Assembly (NCBI RefSeq): GCF_020404765.1
Contig: NZ_JAIVEM010000005.1
Span: 62,001 to 126,000, forward strand
Source of the DNA: Paenibacillus sp. BJ-4
Lineage (GTDB): Bacteria; Bacillota; Bacilli; Paenibacillales; Paenibacillaceae
Direction: 5' to 3'
Length of the DNA: 64,000 nucleotides
The translations under genes and the position numbers were made by a program. A model generated the notes under the pieces. That model saw only the letters and a list, made by a program, of their open reading frames with translations. It was not told the origin of the DNA and did no database searches. Positions 41,028 to 49,254 of the stretch are shown in pieces. Numbering within the stretch: position 1 is the first letter of the stretch; every line of letters begins with the position of its first letter.

Positions 41028-42488
41028 GTGAACTTTTGGAGATCGCTGGTAGGCAAGCTGTGGATCACCATCATTTGCCTTGTAGGCTCTGTGCTTATTT
41101 TTCTGGGACTTTTTTTGTTGCCGTATATCAACAGGAATTTTGCGGCGTACGAATCGACGGAAATCAAGCATTTGTTCACTTATACATGTATTGTCGGATT
41201 TTTATTAACGACCTTTTTTGCTTTATTTCTTTTTACTAAAATCACACAGCCTATGCAGCTGTTGATTCAGGCGGCGAATGCCATTCGTGAGGGAAAGTAT
41301 GATACGCGGCTTTCACTGGTGACCAGTGATGAGATCGGGGAGCTGGCGAAAACTTTTAATCACATGTCTACGGAACTGGAAGCGACGATCCGCAGTCTGA
41401 ATGAGGAGAAAAACCATCTATCCAGTGTGCTGCGAAGCATGTCTGACGCTGTAATTACTTTTGACAGAAGCGGGCAAATTATTTTGACGAATCCGCCTGC
41501 TCAAAATCTGCTGGATAGCTGGAAAGAGCTGGAATGGCAAGAACATGATCAGGAGGAGTTCGGGGCATCTGTGCCAGACCCGTTGCTGCCACTGTTTCAT
41601 ACGGTTATGGACAAAGGAGAGGACGTCGGAGACCATATTCATGTAAAGAAGGGCTCCTGGTCGGTACAGATGGCGCCTCTGTACACAGATAATGTAATTC
41701 GCGGCGCGGTAGCTGTGCTCAGGGATATCACGGAAGAAGTGAAGCTGGAGAAGATGAGAAGCGACTTTGTCGCCAATGTATCTCATGAAATCCGTACACC
41801 ATTATCCATGATGCAGGGCTACAGTGAAGCGTTGCTTGATGGTATGGCTGGTTCACCGGAGGAATCGGAGGAGCTGGTTCAAGTCATCCATGATGAATCA
41901 CTGCGCATGGGAAGGCTGGTTAAGGATCTGCTTGATCTGGCTCGAATGGAGGCAGGTCATACAGACATGCATCGTCAGGAAGTGAATGTGAACGAACTGA
42001 TTGAGCGTGTTCACCGTAAATTTACGGTACGCTCGAAGGAACGGGGGCTGACTCTTGATTATCATGAGCATGACCAGCAGTTGCTATTGTCTGATGCGGA
42101 TGAGGATCGGCTGGAGCAGGTACTGACCAATTTGCTGGATAACGCGTTCAGGCATACGCCCGAAGGGAAAAAGGTTACCATTGGGGCGGATCGAATTTTG
42201 GGAGAACGGCATGAGCTTGTGCGCATCCGGATTAAGGATGAAGGTGTGGGTATCGCCAGCGAGGACCTACCTTATATTTTTGACCGTTTTTACAAGGCTG
42301 ACAAGGCCAGAGTGCGAGGCGAGGACAAGGGCACAGGCCTGGGACTGGCTATTGTCAAAAATATTGTAGAGGCTCACGGAGGCTCTGTCTCGGCTGCCAG
42401 TGTTTTGGGAGAAGGGACAGAGTTCACGATTCTGCTGCCGATTCCAAAAAAACAAAGTCAGGCTTTGTCACAGACTAAGTCGATTTAG
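41028..42488 (+). CDS. resE: Sensor histidine kinase ResE lacking the large extracellular domain
   Basis: Partner kinase of ResD (486 aa). TM1 about residues 11-34, then only ~15 residues outside (NRNFAAYESTEIKHLF), TM2 about 50-69; HAMP linker (KITQPMQLLIQAANAIREGK), a PAS domain (VLRSMSDAVITFDRSGQI), the phosphoacceptor box ANVSHEIRTPLSMMQGYSEA (His253), N-box NLLDNAFRHT, and G-boxes DEGVGI and KGTGLGLAIVKNI. The B. subtilis protein (about 590 aa) has ~130 residues outside the membrane. Start is GTG at 41028; GGAGG lies upstream. The cytoplasmic PAS could still sense redox or ligand. Confidence 0.9.
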   Translation: MNFWRSLVGKLWITIICLVGSVLIFLGLFLLPYINRNFAAYESTEIKHLFTYTCIVGFLLTTFFALFLFTKITQPMQLLIQAANAIREGKYDTRLSLVTSDEIGELAKTFNHMSTELEATIRSLNEEKNHLSSVLRSMSDAVITFDRSGQIILTNPPAQNLLDSWKELEWQEHDQEEFGASVPDPLLPLFHTVMDKGEDVGDHIHVKKGSWSVQMAPLYTDNVIRGAVAVLRDITEEVKLEKMRSDFVANVSHEIRTPLSMMQGYSEALLDGMAGSPEESEELVQVIHDESLRMGRLVKDLLDLARMEAGHTDMHRQEVNVNELIERVHRKFTVRSKERGLTLDYHEHDQQLLLSDADEDRLEQVLTNLLDNAFRHTPEGKKVTIGADRILGERHELVRIRIKDEGVGIASEDLPYIFDRFYKADKARVRGEDKGTGLGLAIVKNIVEAHGGSVSAASVLGEGTEFTILLPIPKKQSQALSQTKSI

Positions 42489-42505
42489 CTAAAATAACCA
42501 GTTCG

Positions 42506-42533
42506 AAAGCATCCTCGGAAGAGGGTGCTTTTT
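42506..42533 (+). terminator. Terminator after resE
   Basis: AGCATCCTC pairs with GAGGGTGCT around GGAA; five T follow. Confidence 0.85.
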
Positions 42534-42605
42534 GTTGAAAAATCAACATTTATCTTGTTCAACGTGGAACATCAGCATCAGGATAGATGTTTGATATAGG
42601 TATAG

Positions 42606-42633
42606 GAAAAAGACGCCTGATTACCCAGGCGCC
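42606..42633 (-). terminator. Terminator after serA (minus strand)
   Basis: On the minus strand GGCGCCTG pairs with CAGGCGTC around GGTAAT, followed by five T (42611-42607). Confidence 0.82.
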
Positions 42634-42681
42634 TCACTTTTAAAGAGAAAGTAAATGGACTTTCTTTAGCATTGTCTATTA

Positions 42682-44274
42682 TTAATCCAGCACTACTTCT
42701 TGAGCAGTATTCAGTTCCGGCAACCCAACCAGTTGAACCAGCACGTCTTTTGGCACAGCTTTGTCAACCGTCAGGATCATGATCGCTTCACCACCAACAA
42801 TTTTACGTCCTACTTGCATGGAGGCGATATTGACGCCGTTTTCGCCAAGCAGGGTACCGACACGGCCGATAATGCCCGGTTTATCATTGTGGGAAATGAG
42901 CAGGAAATAAGCCTCCGGTGCCACATCTACCGGGAATTGGTTCAACCGAACAATCCGTTCGCCATAACCTGCGAGCAGGGTGCCAGCTACGCGTTGCTCT
43001 TCGCCGCTTTGTGTTTTAAGCGTAACGGTGATCAGGTTTGTAAAGCCCTTAGTAGCTGGAGCCTGAGATACGACAAGATGGATGTCACGTGTTTTGACAA
43101 GATGGACAGAGTTTACAATGTTCACATCACTGCCCAGGTGACGGCTAAGTACACCTTTCAAAATATAACGTGTCAATGGCTGTGTATCTACAGTGGACAA
43201 ATCGCCAGCGTAATCCACCTGGATTTCACGTACAGCCTGATTCGTCACCTGAGCGGCAAAGCTACCCAGCTTCTCGCCAAGCGAGAAATACGGCTGCAAT
43301 TGCGTCATCACATTGGATGGTACTGGAGGCATATTGACCGCATTTTTAAACGGCTCATCACGCAAAATGTGTAACACCTGCTCGGATACGTCAATGGCTA
43401 CGTTCTCTTGAGCTTCGACTGTCGATGCACCCAGATGCGGTGTAACGATAATTTTCGGATGGCTCAGGAAAGGATGGTCCTGTGCTGGCGGCTCCGACTC
43501 GAATACGTCAAAGGCTGCACCGGCAACAATTCCTTCATCGATGGCCTCAACGAGAGCCATCTCATCGATAACACCGCCACGGGCGCAGTTAATGATACGC
43601 ATTCCCTTTTTCATCACTTCAAACTGCGGGCGTGCAATCATATGCTTTGTTTCCGGTGTTAAAGGTGTGTGTACGGTCATGAAATCTGCGTTACGAATGA
43701 TTTCGTCCACGCTGGCCAGCTTAATGCCCAGCTTCTCGGCACGTTCTTCCGTCAGAAACGGATCATAGCCGAGGATGTTCATACCAAATGCTTTGGCGCG
43801 TTTGGCTACTTCGCTGCCGATGCGTCCCATACCGAGGACACCAAGCGTTTTGTTGCGCAGCTCGACACCAAGGAATGTTTTGCGATCCCATGTACCGCCG
43901 ACAGTTTTGGCATACGCCTGTGGAATATGGCGTGCCAGAGCCATCATCATGGCAAAAGTATGCTCACAAGTCGTAATTGTATTGCCGTCAGGAGCGTTAA
44001 TAACGATAATTCCGCGTTGCGTTGCCGCCTCAAGGTCGATGTTGTCCACTCCGACACCAGCGCGTCCGACAACCTTGAGGTTTTTACCTGCGGTCATGAT
44101 GCGTTCAGTTACCCGGGTTTGGCTACGGACGAGCAATGCGTCATAATCACCAATAATTTGAACCAATTCATCCTCGCTGAGACCTGTGTTCTTGTCCACC
44201 GTGACATCGTCTGCATCCATCAGCTGCTGAATGCCCAGGTCACTGATTGGATCGGATACTAACACTTTAAACAT
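42682..44274 (-). CDS. serA: D-3-phosphoglycerate dehydrogenase (530-residue type)
   Basis: First step of serine synthesis. N-terminal substrate and NAD+ domains: VGRAGVGVDNIDLEAATQRG, the Rossmann motif GVLGMGRIGSEVAKRA, INCARGGVIDEMALVEAI and HLGASTVEAQENVA; then the ASB intervening domain and a C-terminal ACT domain (ISHNDKPGIIGRVGTLLGE), the usual site for serine feedback. The ATG at 44274 follows GAGGAGGAAACC. It is preceded by a T-box leader, so charging of tRNA (probably tRNA-Ser) sets its transcription. Confidence 0.95.
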   Translation of the reverse strand: MFKVLVSDPISDLGIQQLMDADDVTVDKNTGLSEDELVQIIGDYDALLVRSQTRVTERIMTAGKNLKVVGRAGVGVDNIDLEAATQRGIIVINAPDGNTITTCEHTFAMMMALARHIPQAYAKTVGGTWDRKTFLGVELRNKTLGVLGMGRIGSEVAKRAKAFGMNILGYDPFLTEERAEKLGIKLASVDEIIRNADFMTVHTPLTPETKHMIARPQFEVMKKGMRIINCARGGVIDEMALVEAIDEGIVAGAAFDVFESEPPAQDHPFLSHPKIIVTPHLGASTVEAQENVAIDVSEQVLHILRDEPFKNAVNMPPVPSNVMTQLQPYFSLGEKLGSFAAQVTNQAVREIQVDYAGDLSTVDTQPLTRYILKGVLSRHLGSDVNIVNSVHLVKTRDIHLVVSQAPATKGFTNLITVTLKTQSGEEQRVAGTLLAGYGERIVRLNQFPVDVAPEAYFLLISHNDKPGIIGRVGTLLGENGVNIASMQVGRKIVGGEAIMILTVDKAVPKDVLVQLVGLPELNTAQEVVLD

Positions 44275-44516
44275 TTGGTTTCCTCCTCAAAGTTAACTTC
44301 TTTTATGGACAGGATGTACTTCAAACCGAAATACATTCCATAAAGAACATAAAAAAACTTGAAATGCTTCAAAAAGTACAGGAGAGCGCGGTAAAACACT
44401 TGTCTGATAACGCATTGACGCAGAAAAGGGATAAAATAGCATTGCGCACCAAGCTGGCGGACAAAAGCTGATGAACAGAAGCCCTGCGCGGAGCCGCTTT
44501 GCGGTTTTCGGGCATC

Positions 44517-44812
44517 AAAAAAACTCCCGAATCACATACTATCTCCATAGTAAGGGACGAGAGTTATCGTGGTACCACCCTAATTCGCAGCCATTTCGCA
44601 ACGGACTGCCTTCAGCGGTCATAAAATGACCGAAAGGATAACGGTTTTCTGCCGATTGCATCTAATGCCGGAAAATAAATTTCCTAGCCTCGGTGCAATA
44701 ACTCAGGAGCGCTAAAGAACATTACTCCGCCATCGGCTTCCACCCAAGCACCGATTCTCTGAGGACGAAATCAATATCTTTTCTCCATCATGGTTGTTGT
44801 CGTTAATAATTT
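44517..44812 (-). promoter_or_regulatory. T-box riboswitch of serA
   Basis: On the minus strand the conserved T-box AGGGTGGTACCACG lies at 44581-44568 and is followed by a terminator (44565-44517) whose arms AACTCTCGTCCC and GGGAGTT end in seven T. Upstream, ATCGG...CCGAT with the loop GGGTGGAA fits the distal part of stem I. Uncharged tRNA would pair with the T-box and prevent termination. I could not place the specifier codon with confidence; serine is inferred from the gene served. The 240 bases between terminator and serA hold a GC-rich stem and nothing else I recognise. Confidence 0.9.
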
Positions 44813-44818
44813 TTTCAT

Positions 44819-44848
44819 AATGTATCACGGCTTACACGGCCATGTCAA
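44819..44848 (-). promoter_or_regulatory. Promoter of the serA T-box leader
   Basis: Minus strand: TTGACA (44848-44843), 18-base spacer, TACATT (44824-44819). Placement fits a transcript that starts near 44812 with stem I. Confidence 0.65.
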
Positions 44849-44923
44849 TAGGAGATACGACATGTGTGGATAGCTGAGTAGATTATAGTTATAGTATGCG
44901 GAATAATTAAGATTTAGGTCTTC

Positions 44924-44952
44924 TTGAATCCGCCCGACTTTTTGGCTATGAT
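44924..44952 (+). promoter_or_regulatory. Sigma-A-like promoter of the CPBP protease gene
   Basis: TTGAAT (44924-44929), 17-base spacer, TATGAT (44947-44952), 33 bases before the ATG. Confidence 0.6.
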
Positions 44953-44985
44953 GCTAAAGAAGACTATGCAGAGGACTAACTAATC

Positions 44986-45573
44986 ATGAAAAAGCTCAAA
45001 GTGAAATGGAAAAGAGCGCAAATTCACGAATTGAATGACCGCTTGCTGCTTTACAATTTGTATCTAACCCAGGGACTGACCCTGCTGGTCGGTGTAATCT
45101 GGATTATTTTTCAGAAAAGAAATGTGTTGGAACTGTTTGCATTGCCAAACAGTTTACATGTTTTATGGTGGGGTCTGGGATTGGCTGCCGCTATGCTTCT
45201 GGTGGATCTGGTGCTATCCCGAATTATGCCTGAGGATGCCATGGATGACGGCGGTATTAACCAATTACTGTTTCAAAATCGTCCGATTTGGCATATTATT
45301 TGTATAGCTGCCGTCGTTTCGATCTGTGAGGAACTTTTGTTCAGAGGTGCAATTCAGTACAGTTTTGGCCCTTATTGGACAAGTATTTTGTTTGCAGTCA
45401 TCCATATCCGATACTTGCGGCATTGGATTCCAACCGGCTGGGTGTTCCTTAGCAGTTACGGTTTGGGCTACATCTACGTACAGACTGGCAGCCTATGGGC
45501 GCCGATCATTTGTCATTTTGTGATTGACCTGATATCAGGTTTAGCGTTACGGTTTCGGAGGTATGAAGAATGA
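44986..45573 (+). CDS. CPBP-family intramembrane metalloprotease (YpbD-like)
   Basis: A 195-residue membrane protein with the CAAX-protease-and-bacteriocin-processing signature: EELLFRGAIQYSF with the two catalytic glutamates and arginine, FAVIHIRYLRH with a conserved histidine, and HFVIDLISG with the last motif histidine. Several hydrophobic helices surround them. Position upstream of mecA, prsW and ypeB corresponds to ypbD of B. subtilis. The substrate is unknown. It overlaps the next gene by 4 bases (ATGA). Confidence 0.85.
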   Translation: MKKLKVKWKRAQIHELNDRLLLYNLYLTQGLTLLVGVIWIIFQKRNVLELFALPNSLHVLWWGLGLAAAMLLVDLVLSRIMPEDAMDDGGINQLLFQNRPIWHIICIAAVVSICEELLFRGAIQYSFGPYWTSILFAVIHIRYLRHWIPTGWVFLSSYGLGYIYVQTGSLWAPIICHFVIDLISGLALRFRRYEE

Positions 45574-45911
45574 ATCAGGAGCTCAGCAGAGTGCAGACCT
45601 ATGGTAGTCGTCGATATGGTCGCAAAGGTAAGGAGGAGGACAGGTCCAAATCAAAACCAGTCCGTTCCCGTGCTTCACGGCCCGTGCCTGAATTGACCCA
45701 CGTTGCCGCTGCACCAGAAGTTGCTGTGATGATGGAGGATGACGCTCCTGTTAGTGAGTACCGTACGCGGGCAGAAATGTTTCCGTCCCGTCGCCTCCGG
45801 GTAAGCAAGTGGTTTTTGAATTTTTTGAGTACGCTGTTTGTACTCATTACAGCAGCGCTACTATGGTGGGGCATCAAGGGTGCACCGCCCATCAGTAAAT
45901 TGCTCTGGTGA
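45570..45911 (+). CDS. Hypothetical protein with a basic N-terminus and one C-terminal membrane helix
   Basis: A 113-residue protein. The first 85 residues are hydrophilic, rich in Arg, Lys, Ser and Pro (YGSRRYGRKGKEEDRSK); residues ~88-104 form a hydrophobic helix (FLNFLSTLFVLITAALLWW). This topology suggests a tail-anchored membrane protein with a disordered cytoplasmic arm. It shares a start-stop overlap with the CPBP protease gene, so it might be its partner or substrate. No family recognised. Confidence 0.7.
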   Translation: MNQELSRVQTYGSRRYGRKGKEEDRSKSKPVRSRASRPVPELTHVAAAPEVAVMMEDDAPVSEYRTRAEMFPSRRLRVSKWFLNFLSTLFVLITAALLWWGIKGAPPISKLLW

Positions 45912-45925
45912 TAAAAGGGTGCATG

Positions 45926-45974
45926 AAAAAGGCCATCACCTCCGCACAGGGTTTTGCGGGGATGAGGCCTTTTT
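45926..45974 (+). terminator. Terminator after the CPBP gene pair
   Basis: AAAAAGGCCATCACCTCCGC pairs with GCGGGGATGAGGCCTTTTT with small mismatches. Confidence 0.85.
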
Positions 45975-46017
45975 AGCCGTCATCTATCGTTGATCATCAA
46001 ACGTAGACTAAGTCATG

Positions 46018-46944
46018 TTAGCTGGCGGGAACCTCAATGCTACGAGGGTCAACGAACTGGTAACCCTTTTGCTCAAGGCGGGTTAATAGGCTATCCAGTG
46101 ACTCAGCTGTCCATGGGAGTTCATGCATCAAAATATTGCTGCCTGGATGTAGCTGCTCCGTTACATTTTTGAGAATTGCCTCCGTTTTATTAAGCTGACT
46201 TTTCTTCATAGTCCAGTCCAGTGAACCGACGGACCAGGTCATGTACAGAAGCCCGTTTTCCTTGGCAACCTTGCGGCCTACGTCCCCGCCTGCACCATGA
46301 GGAGGGCGGAAAAACACCGGTGCTTGGCCCGTTGTATCCTTGACAATCTTTTGCACGGTTTCAATCTGTTTTTTGACCTCAGCCTCCGGTTTATTCTTTA
46401 GCACGATGTGATCCCAGCTATGGTTGCCAATAGGCTGTCCACGGTCATGGATAAGCTTGAGCAACTCAGGATGCTCCTTCACACGGTAACCATTTACGAA
46501 GAAAATAGCTTTGGCCTTGTGCTTGTCGAGTGTATCAATGATTTTATTAATCATCGACGCTTCCTTGGGACCATCGTCAAAGGTAAGCAAAATCACCTTT
46601 TTTTCTGCTTCTTTTTGGTTGGGAACCACATTATATGCTTTGTCCAAATGATATGTTTTATCGGTGGCAACCACCGTAGCTGACTCTCCCGTCTTGCTGC
46701 TGTCAACGACGGGCTTGTTTTGTTGTGCCGTTGTTTTACCTGCTGAGTTAAGATCATCACGGTTCGTTTGATTATGGTTGATTGTCTCGGAAGAAACGGT
46801 TTTCAGTTCTTTGGCGTTGGTACTTGTGTCAGACGCAGCCGGAGTCTGGCTGGTGCCGGTAGCCGCCGATTCCGGCTTGTTCGCCGTACAAGCACTAAGC
46901 AGCAGACATGCAGTCAATAAAATGGCTGCTGTTTTTGTACCCAT
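46018..46944 (-). CDS. Polysaccharide deacetylase lipoprotein (NodB domain)
   Basis: Carbohydrate esterase family 4 enzyme (308 aa) likely acting on cell-wall glycans. Lipoprotein signal: GTKTAAILLTACLLLSAC with the lipobox LLSAC (Cys19). A ~100-residue Ser/Thr/Asn-rich linker precedes the NodB domain: LLTFDDGPKEASM with the catalytic Asp pair, IGNHSWDHIVL with the metal-binding HxxxH, FFRPPHGAGGD and the C-terminal ILMHELPWTAESLDSL. Divergent from the gene at 47038 with 93 bases between. Could deacetylate peptidoglycan (PdaA-like) or another polymer. Confidence 0.9.
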   Translation of the reverse strand: MGTKTAAILLTACLLLSACTANKPESAATGTSQTPAASDTSTNAKELKTVSSETINHNQTNRDDLNSAGKTTAQQNKPVVDSSKTGESATVVATDKTYHLDKAYNVVPNQKEAEKKVILLTFDDGPKEASMINKIIDTLDKHKAKAIFFVNGYRVKEHPELLKLIHDRGQPIGNHSWDHIVLKNKPEAEVKKQIETVQKIVKDTTGQAPVFFRPPHGAGGDVGRKVAKENGLLYMTWSVGSLDWTMKKSQLNKTEAILKNVTEQLHPGSNILMHELPWTAESLDSLLTRLEQKGYQFVDPRSIEVPAS

Positions 46945-47037
46945 TAATGCATCTCACCTTCCTGTATTTATGCCGTATGAGTTTGTCTTTCCTGACGAAC
47001 ACTAAGCTCGATTCTACCACAAAGGGAGGTTCTAATT

Positions 47038-47397
47038 GTGAAAACATCTTCATTTTTCCTGGGAATCGTTTTGGGCGCTGTCGCAAGCACTCTGATCTCC
47101 CGTAACCGCAACATGTTGGGCTTATCCATGGACATGGATGGAAAAAAGAGCGGCAATTTGGTGCAAAAAGCCCGCACCAAAATGATGGACGCAGCATTTC
47201 CCGGAATGGGCGATATTACGTTGAATAAACAAGACACCCATAAGGATCATGATCAACATTCCAAAACAGTTCATACGGCCCAAAACAAAGAAGAAAATAT
47301 GAAGTTGATTAAAGACTTTATCAGCAGCAGTCCCGATGTTAAACGTGAGGTCGAGCAAATACTGAAGGAAACTCATACAGCCGTACCGGGATTATAA
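47038..47397 (+). CDS. Small membrane-anchored hypothetical protein (119 aa)
   Basis: Begins MKTSSFFLGIVLGAVASTLI, a single hydrophobic anchor followed by SRNRN and a hydrophilic body (KDHDQHSKTVHTAQNKEEN) ending in a helical stretch MKLIKDFISSSPDVKREVEQ. The anchor resembles the start of YtxH-type proteins, but the rest is not recognised. Start is GTG at 47038 after AAAGGGAGG. Monocistronic, with a strong terminator after it. Confidence 0.65.
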   Translation: MKTSSFFLGIVLGAVASTLISRNRNMLGLSMDMDGKKSGNLVQKARTKMMDAAFPGMGDITLNKQDTHKDHDQHSKTVHTAQNKEENMKLIKDFISSSPDVKREVEQILKETHTAVPGL

Positions 47398-47415
47398 CCC
47401 TGTAACCTCTATCTC

Positions 47416-47468
47416 GAATCATTTTGCGGCTTTTTTGTGAAAGCCGTTCAAATGATTCTTTTTTTTCT
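47416..47468 (+). terminator. Terminator after the 119-aa gene
   Basis: GAATCATTTTG with GGCTT on the left pairs with AAGCC and CAAATGATTC on the right; a long T-run follows. Confidence 0.88.
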
Positions 47469-47595
47469 CATTTTTATTTCGTGCATTTACGATTATAAAA
47501 TGATAACATGATTACATAGAACCATTTTCATCACAGGCATCATAATTGCATCATAATCTGTTAATAACACTCGGCTGCCAGGAGGAGGGTCCAGT

Positions 47596-48210
47596 ATGAA
47601 AATAGAAAGATTAAGTCAGGACAAGATACGGATTTTCCTTACCTTTGACGATTTGAGCGAACGCGGTATCCAAAAGGACGATATGTGGCAAGAAATTCCA
47701 AGAGTCCATGAGCTGTTCACCGAAATGATGGATCAGGCTTACAGCGAGCTGGGCTTCGATGCCACGGGACCGTTAGCTGTTGAAGTCTTTGCGCTTCCTG
47801 CTCAGGGAATGGTTGTTATCGTCACTCGGGGGAAATACGATCACCAGCAGTATGGCTCGGGTCCCGATGAGGAGCTTCCAGAGGAAGTCTACGAAATGGA
47901 AGTCACGTTAGAACACAGTGATTCCATCGTTTACGCGTTTAGTGATTTCGAAGTACTCATAGAAGCGGCTCACATGCTCCGCAGCAACACTACGGAAGCA
48001 GGTAAGTTGTATCATTATAGAGGAAAATGGATTCTACATTTGGAGCCAGAAGAGGTAGAGGAGTCCAAGCTTGCGGCCTTGATCGCGGTTCTTGCCGAAT
48101 TCGGGGAAGGCTCATCGATAACACCAGCAATGCTGGAGGAGTACGGCAAGCTAATCATTCCTGAACAGGCCGTTGCAGTCATCTGCACTCATTTTGACAG
48201 CCGTTCTTAA
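47596..48210 (+). CDS. mecA: ClpC adaptor protein MecA/YpbH
   Basis: Adaptor that delivers substrates such as ComK to ClpC and helps assemble the ClpC hexamer (204 aa). N-terminal target-binding domain MKIERLSQDKIRIFLTFDDL and FTEMMDQAYSELGFDATGPL; a short acidic linker; C-terminal ClpC-binding domain from ~105 (VYAFSDFEVLIEAAHML, ILAEFGEGSS). In B. subtilis this position holds ypbH, a MecA paralogue. AGGAGGAGGG precedes the ATG. Whether a second mecA exists elsewhere cannot be told from the window. Confidence 0.9.
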   Translation: MKIERLSQDKIRIFLTFDDLSERGIQKDDMWQEIPRVHELFTEMMDQAYSELGFDATGPLAVEVFALPAQGMVVIVTRGKYDHQQYGSGPDEELPEEVYEMEVTLEHSDSIVYAFSDFEVLIEAAHMLRSNTTEAGKLYHYRGKWILHLEPEEVEESKLAALIAVLAEFGEGSSITPAMLEEYGKLIIPEQAVAVICTHFDSRS

Positions 48211-48242
48211 TCGGGCTTTAGAAAGTGATATTGAGGTAAATT

Positions 48243-48280
48243 TGTCGGCTCTGCGCTGAATGCAGGGCCGACTCATTTTT
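48243..48280 (+). terminator. Terminator after mecA
   Basis: GTCGGC and CTGC pair with GCAG and GCCGAC around GCTGAAT; a T-rich run follows. Confidence 0.75.
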
Positions 48281-48295
48281 ATGGGGGGATGATCG

Positions 48296-48991
48296 GTGCT
48301 TCTGTTTTCGGTTTTAGCGGCAGCTACAGCGCCGGGTCTCGCCTTATTGATGTATTTTTACTTGAAGGACAGATATGATTCGGAGCCATTGCACATGGTT
48401 GTAAAAGTGTTTCTACTCGGCTTTTTGGTGGTGCTTCCTGTCATGATTTTTCAGCGCGGGCTGCTGCTTTGGCTAGGGGATAACACCTTAATCCAGGTGT
48501 TCGGCATTTCGGCCGGAGTGGAAGAGTTTTTTAAATGGTTTTTGTTGTATCATATTATATATAATCATACTGAGTTCGATGAACCTTATGACGGCATCTT
48601 GTATGCTACTGCGGTCTCGCTCGGATTTGCAACGGTAGAAAATCTATTGTATGCCTGGGCAGGGCACGCCTCTGTGAGTATGATGTTGATGAGATCGCTG
48701 CTACCAGTGTCCGGTCATGCGATGTTTGGAGTAATGATGGGCTACTACATGGGCAAAGCCAAGTTTTCAGAGGGGTGGAAGAGCAAATACATGCTGCTTC
48801 TGTCACTGGTGCTTCCATGGTTTTGGCACGGAGTATATGATCTGATTTTAACGAAGTTCAAGCATGACTGGGTTTGGTTTATCATTCCTCTAATGGCATT
48901 TTTGTGGTATGGAGGCATGGCGAAAATCACTCGAGCTAACAACCGTTCTCCTTTTAGATTATTGAAGCGGGAAGAAAAGGTTAATATGTAA
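48296..48991 (+). CDS. prsW: Intramembrane protease PrsW
   Basis: Site-1 protease family that cleaves anti-sigma factor RsiW in Bacillus (231 aa). Multiple transmembrane segments; conserved SAGVEEFFKWFLLYHIIYN with the glutamate pair and lysine, YDGILYATAVSLGFATVENL, PVSGHAMFGVMMGYYMG and WHGVYDLIL. Start is GTG at 48296 after ATGGGGGGAT. No sigW or rsiW gene is in the window, so its substrate here is unknown. In B. subtilis it also lies near ypeB. Confidence 0.92.
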   Translation: MLLFSVLAAATAPGLALLMYFYLKDRYDSEPLHMVVKVFLLGFLVVLPVMIFQRGLLLWLGDNTLIQVFGISAGVEEFFKWFLLYHIIYNHTEFDEPYDGILYATAVSLGFATVENLLYAWAGHASVSMMLMRSLLPVSGHAMFGVMMGYYMGKAKFSEGWKSKYMLLLSLVLPWFWHGVYDLILTKFKHDWVWFIIPLMAFLWYGGMAKITRANNRSPFRLLKREEKVNM

Positions 48992-48999
48992 CAAAAAGG

Positions 49000-49045
49000 G
49001 ACACACTGATCTGACAAACCTGTCAGAGAAAGAGGTGTCTTTTTT
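49000..49045 (+). terminator. Nested terminator after prsW, overlapping the next start
   Basis: GACAC (49000-49004) pairs with GTGTC (49035-49039) outside an inner CTGACA/TGTCAG stem; T-run 49040-49045 reaches the TTG start of the next gene. Confidence 0.8.
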
Positions 49046-49196
49046 GCGTATAAAAGTGAGAATTCATTGTAAAAGATGCGGGGAACGCTTTGTGCTTAGA
49101 GGACGCATAGAGCAAGGGCAAATTCAGACCGGCTTTAAGCGTTGCATATGCGATCATTGCGAGTTTATTGTTGAACTCATGGAAAAGCATGCATAA
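49044..49196 (+). CDS. Small zinc-ribbon-like protein (50 aa)
   Basis: A 50-residue protein read from TTG at 49044: MRIKVRIHCKRCGERFVLRG, then ICDHCEFIVELMEKHA. Two CxxC pairs (CKRC and CDHC, with an extra Cys just before) suggest one structural zinc site. AGAGGTG provides a ribosome binding site, but that same stretch is the 3' arm of the prsW terminator. It sits where sleB would be expected before ypeB. Family not recognised; translation and its dependence on read-through are inferences. Confidence 0.6.
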   Translation: MRIKVRIHCKRCGERFVLRGRIEQGQIQTGFKRCICDHCEFIVELMEKHA

Positions 49197-49220
49197 GAGA
49201 GCTTTCTTCTTGTCACACTA
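49191..49220 (+). promoter_or_regulatory. Sigma-G-like promoter of ypeB
   Basis: GCATA (49191-49195), 18-base spacer, CACACTA (49214-49220): one -10 mismatch from GHATR-18-CATNHTA. It lies 35 bases before the ypeB ATG; YpeB is a forespore product. Confidence 0.6.
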
Positions 49221-49254
49221 TCGGTAGTGTACTTGAAGAAAGGAGACTCCCAAT

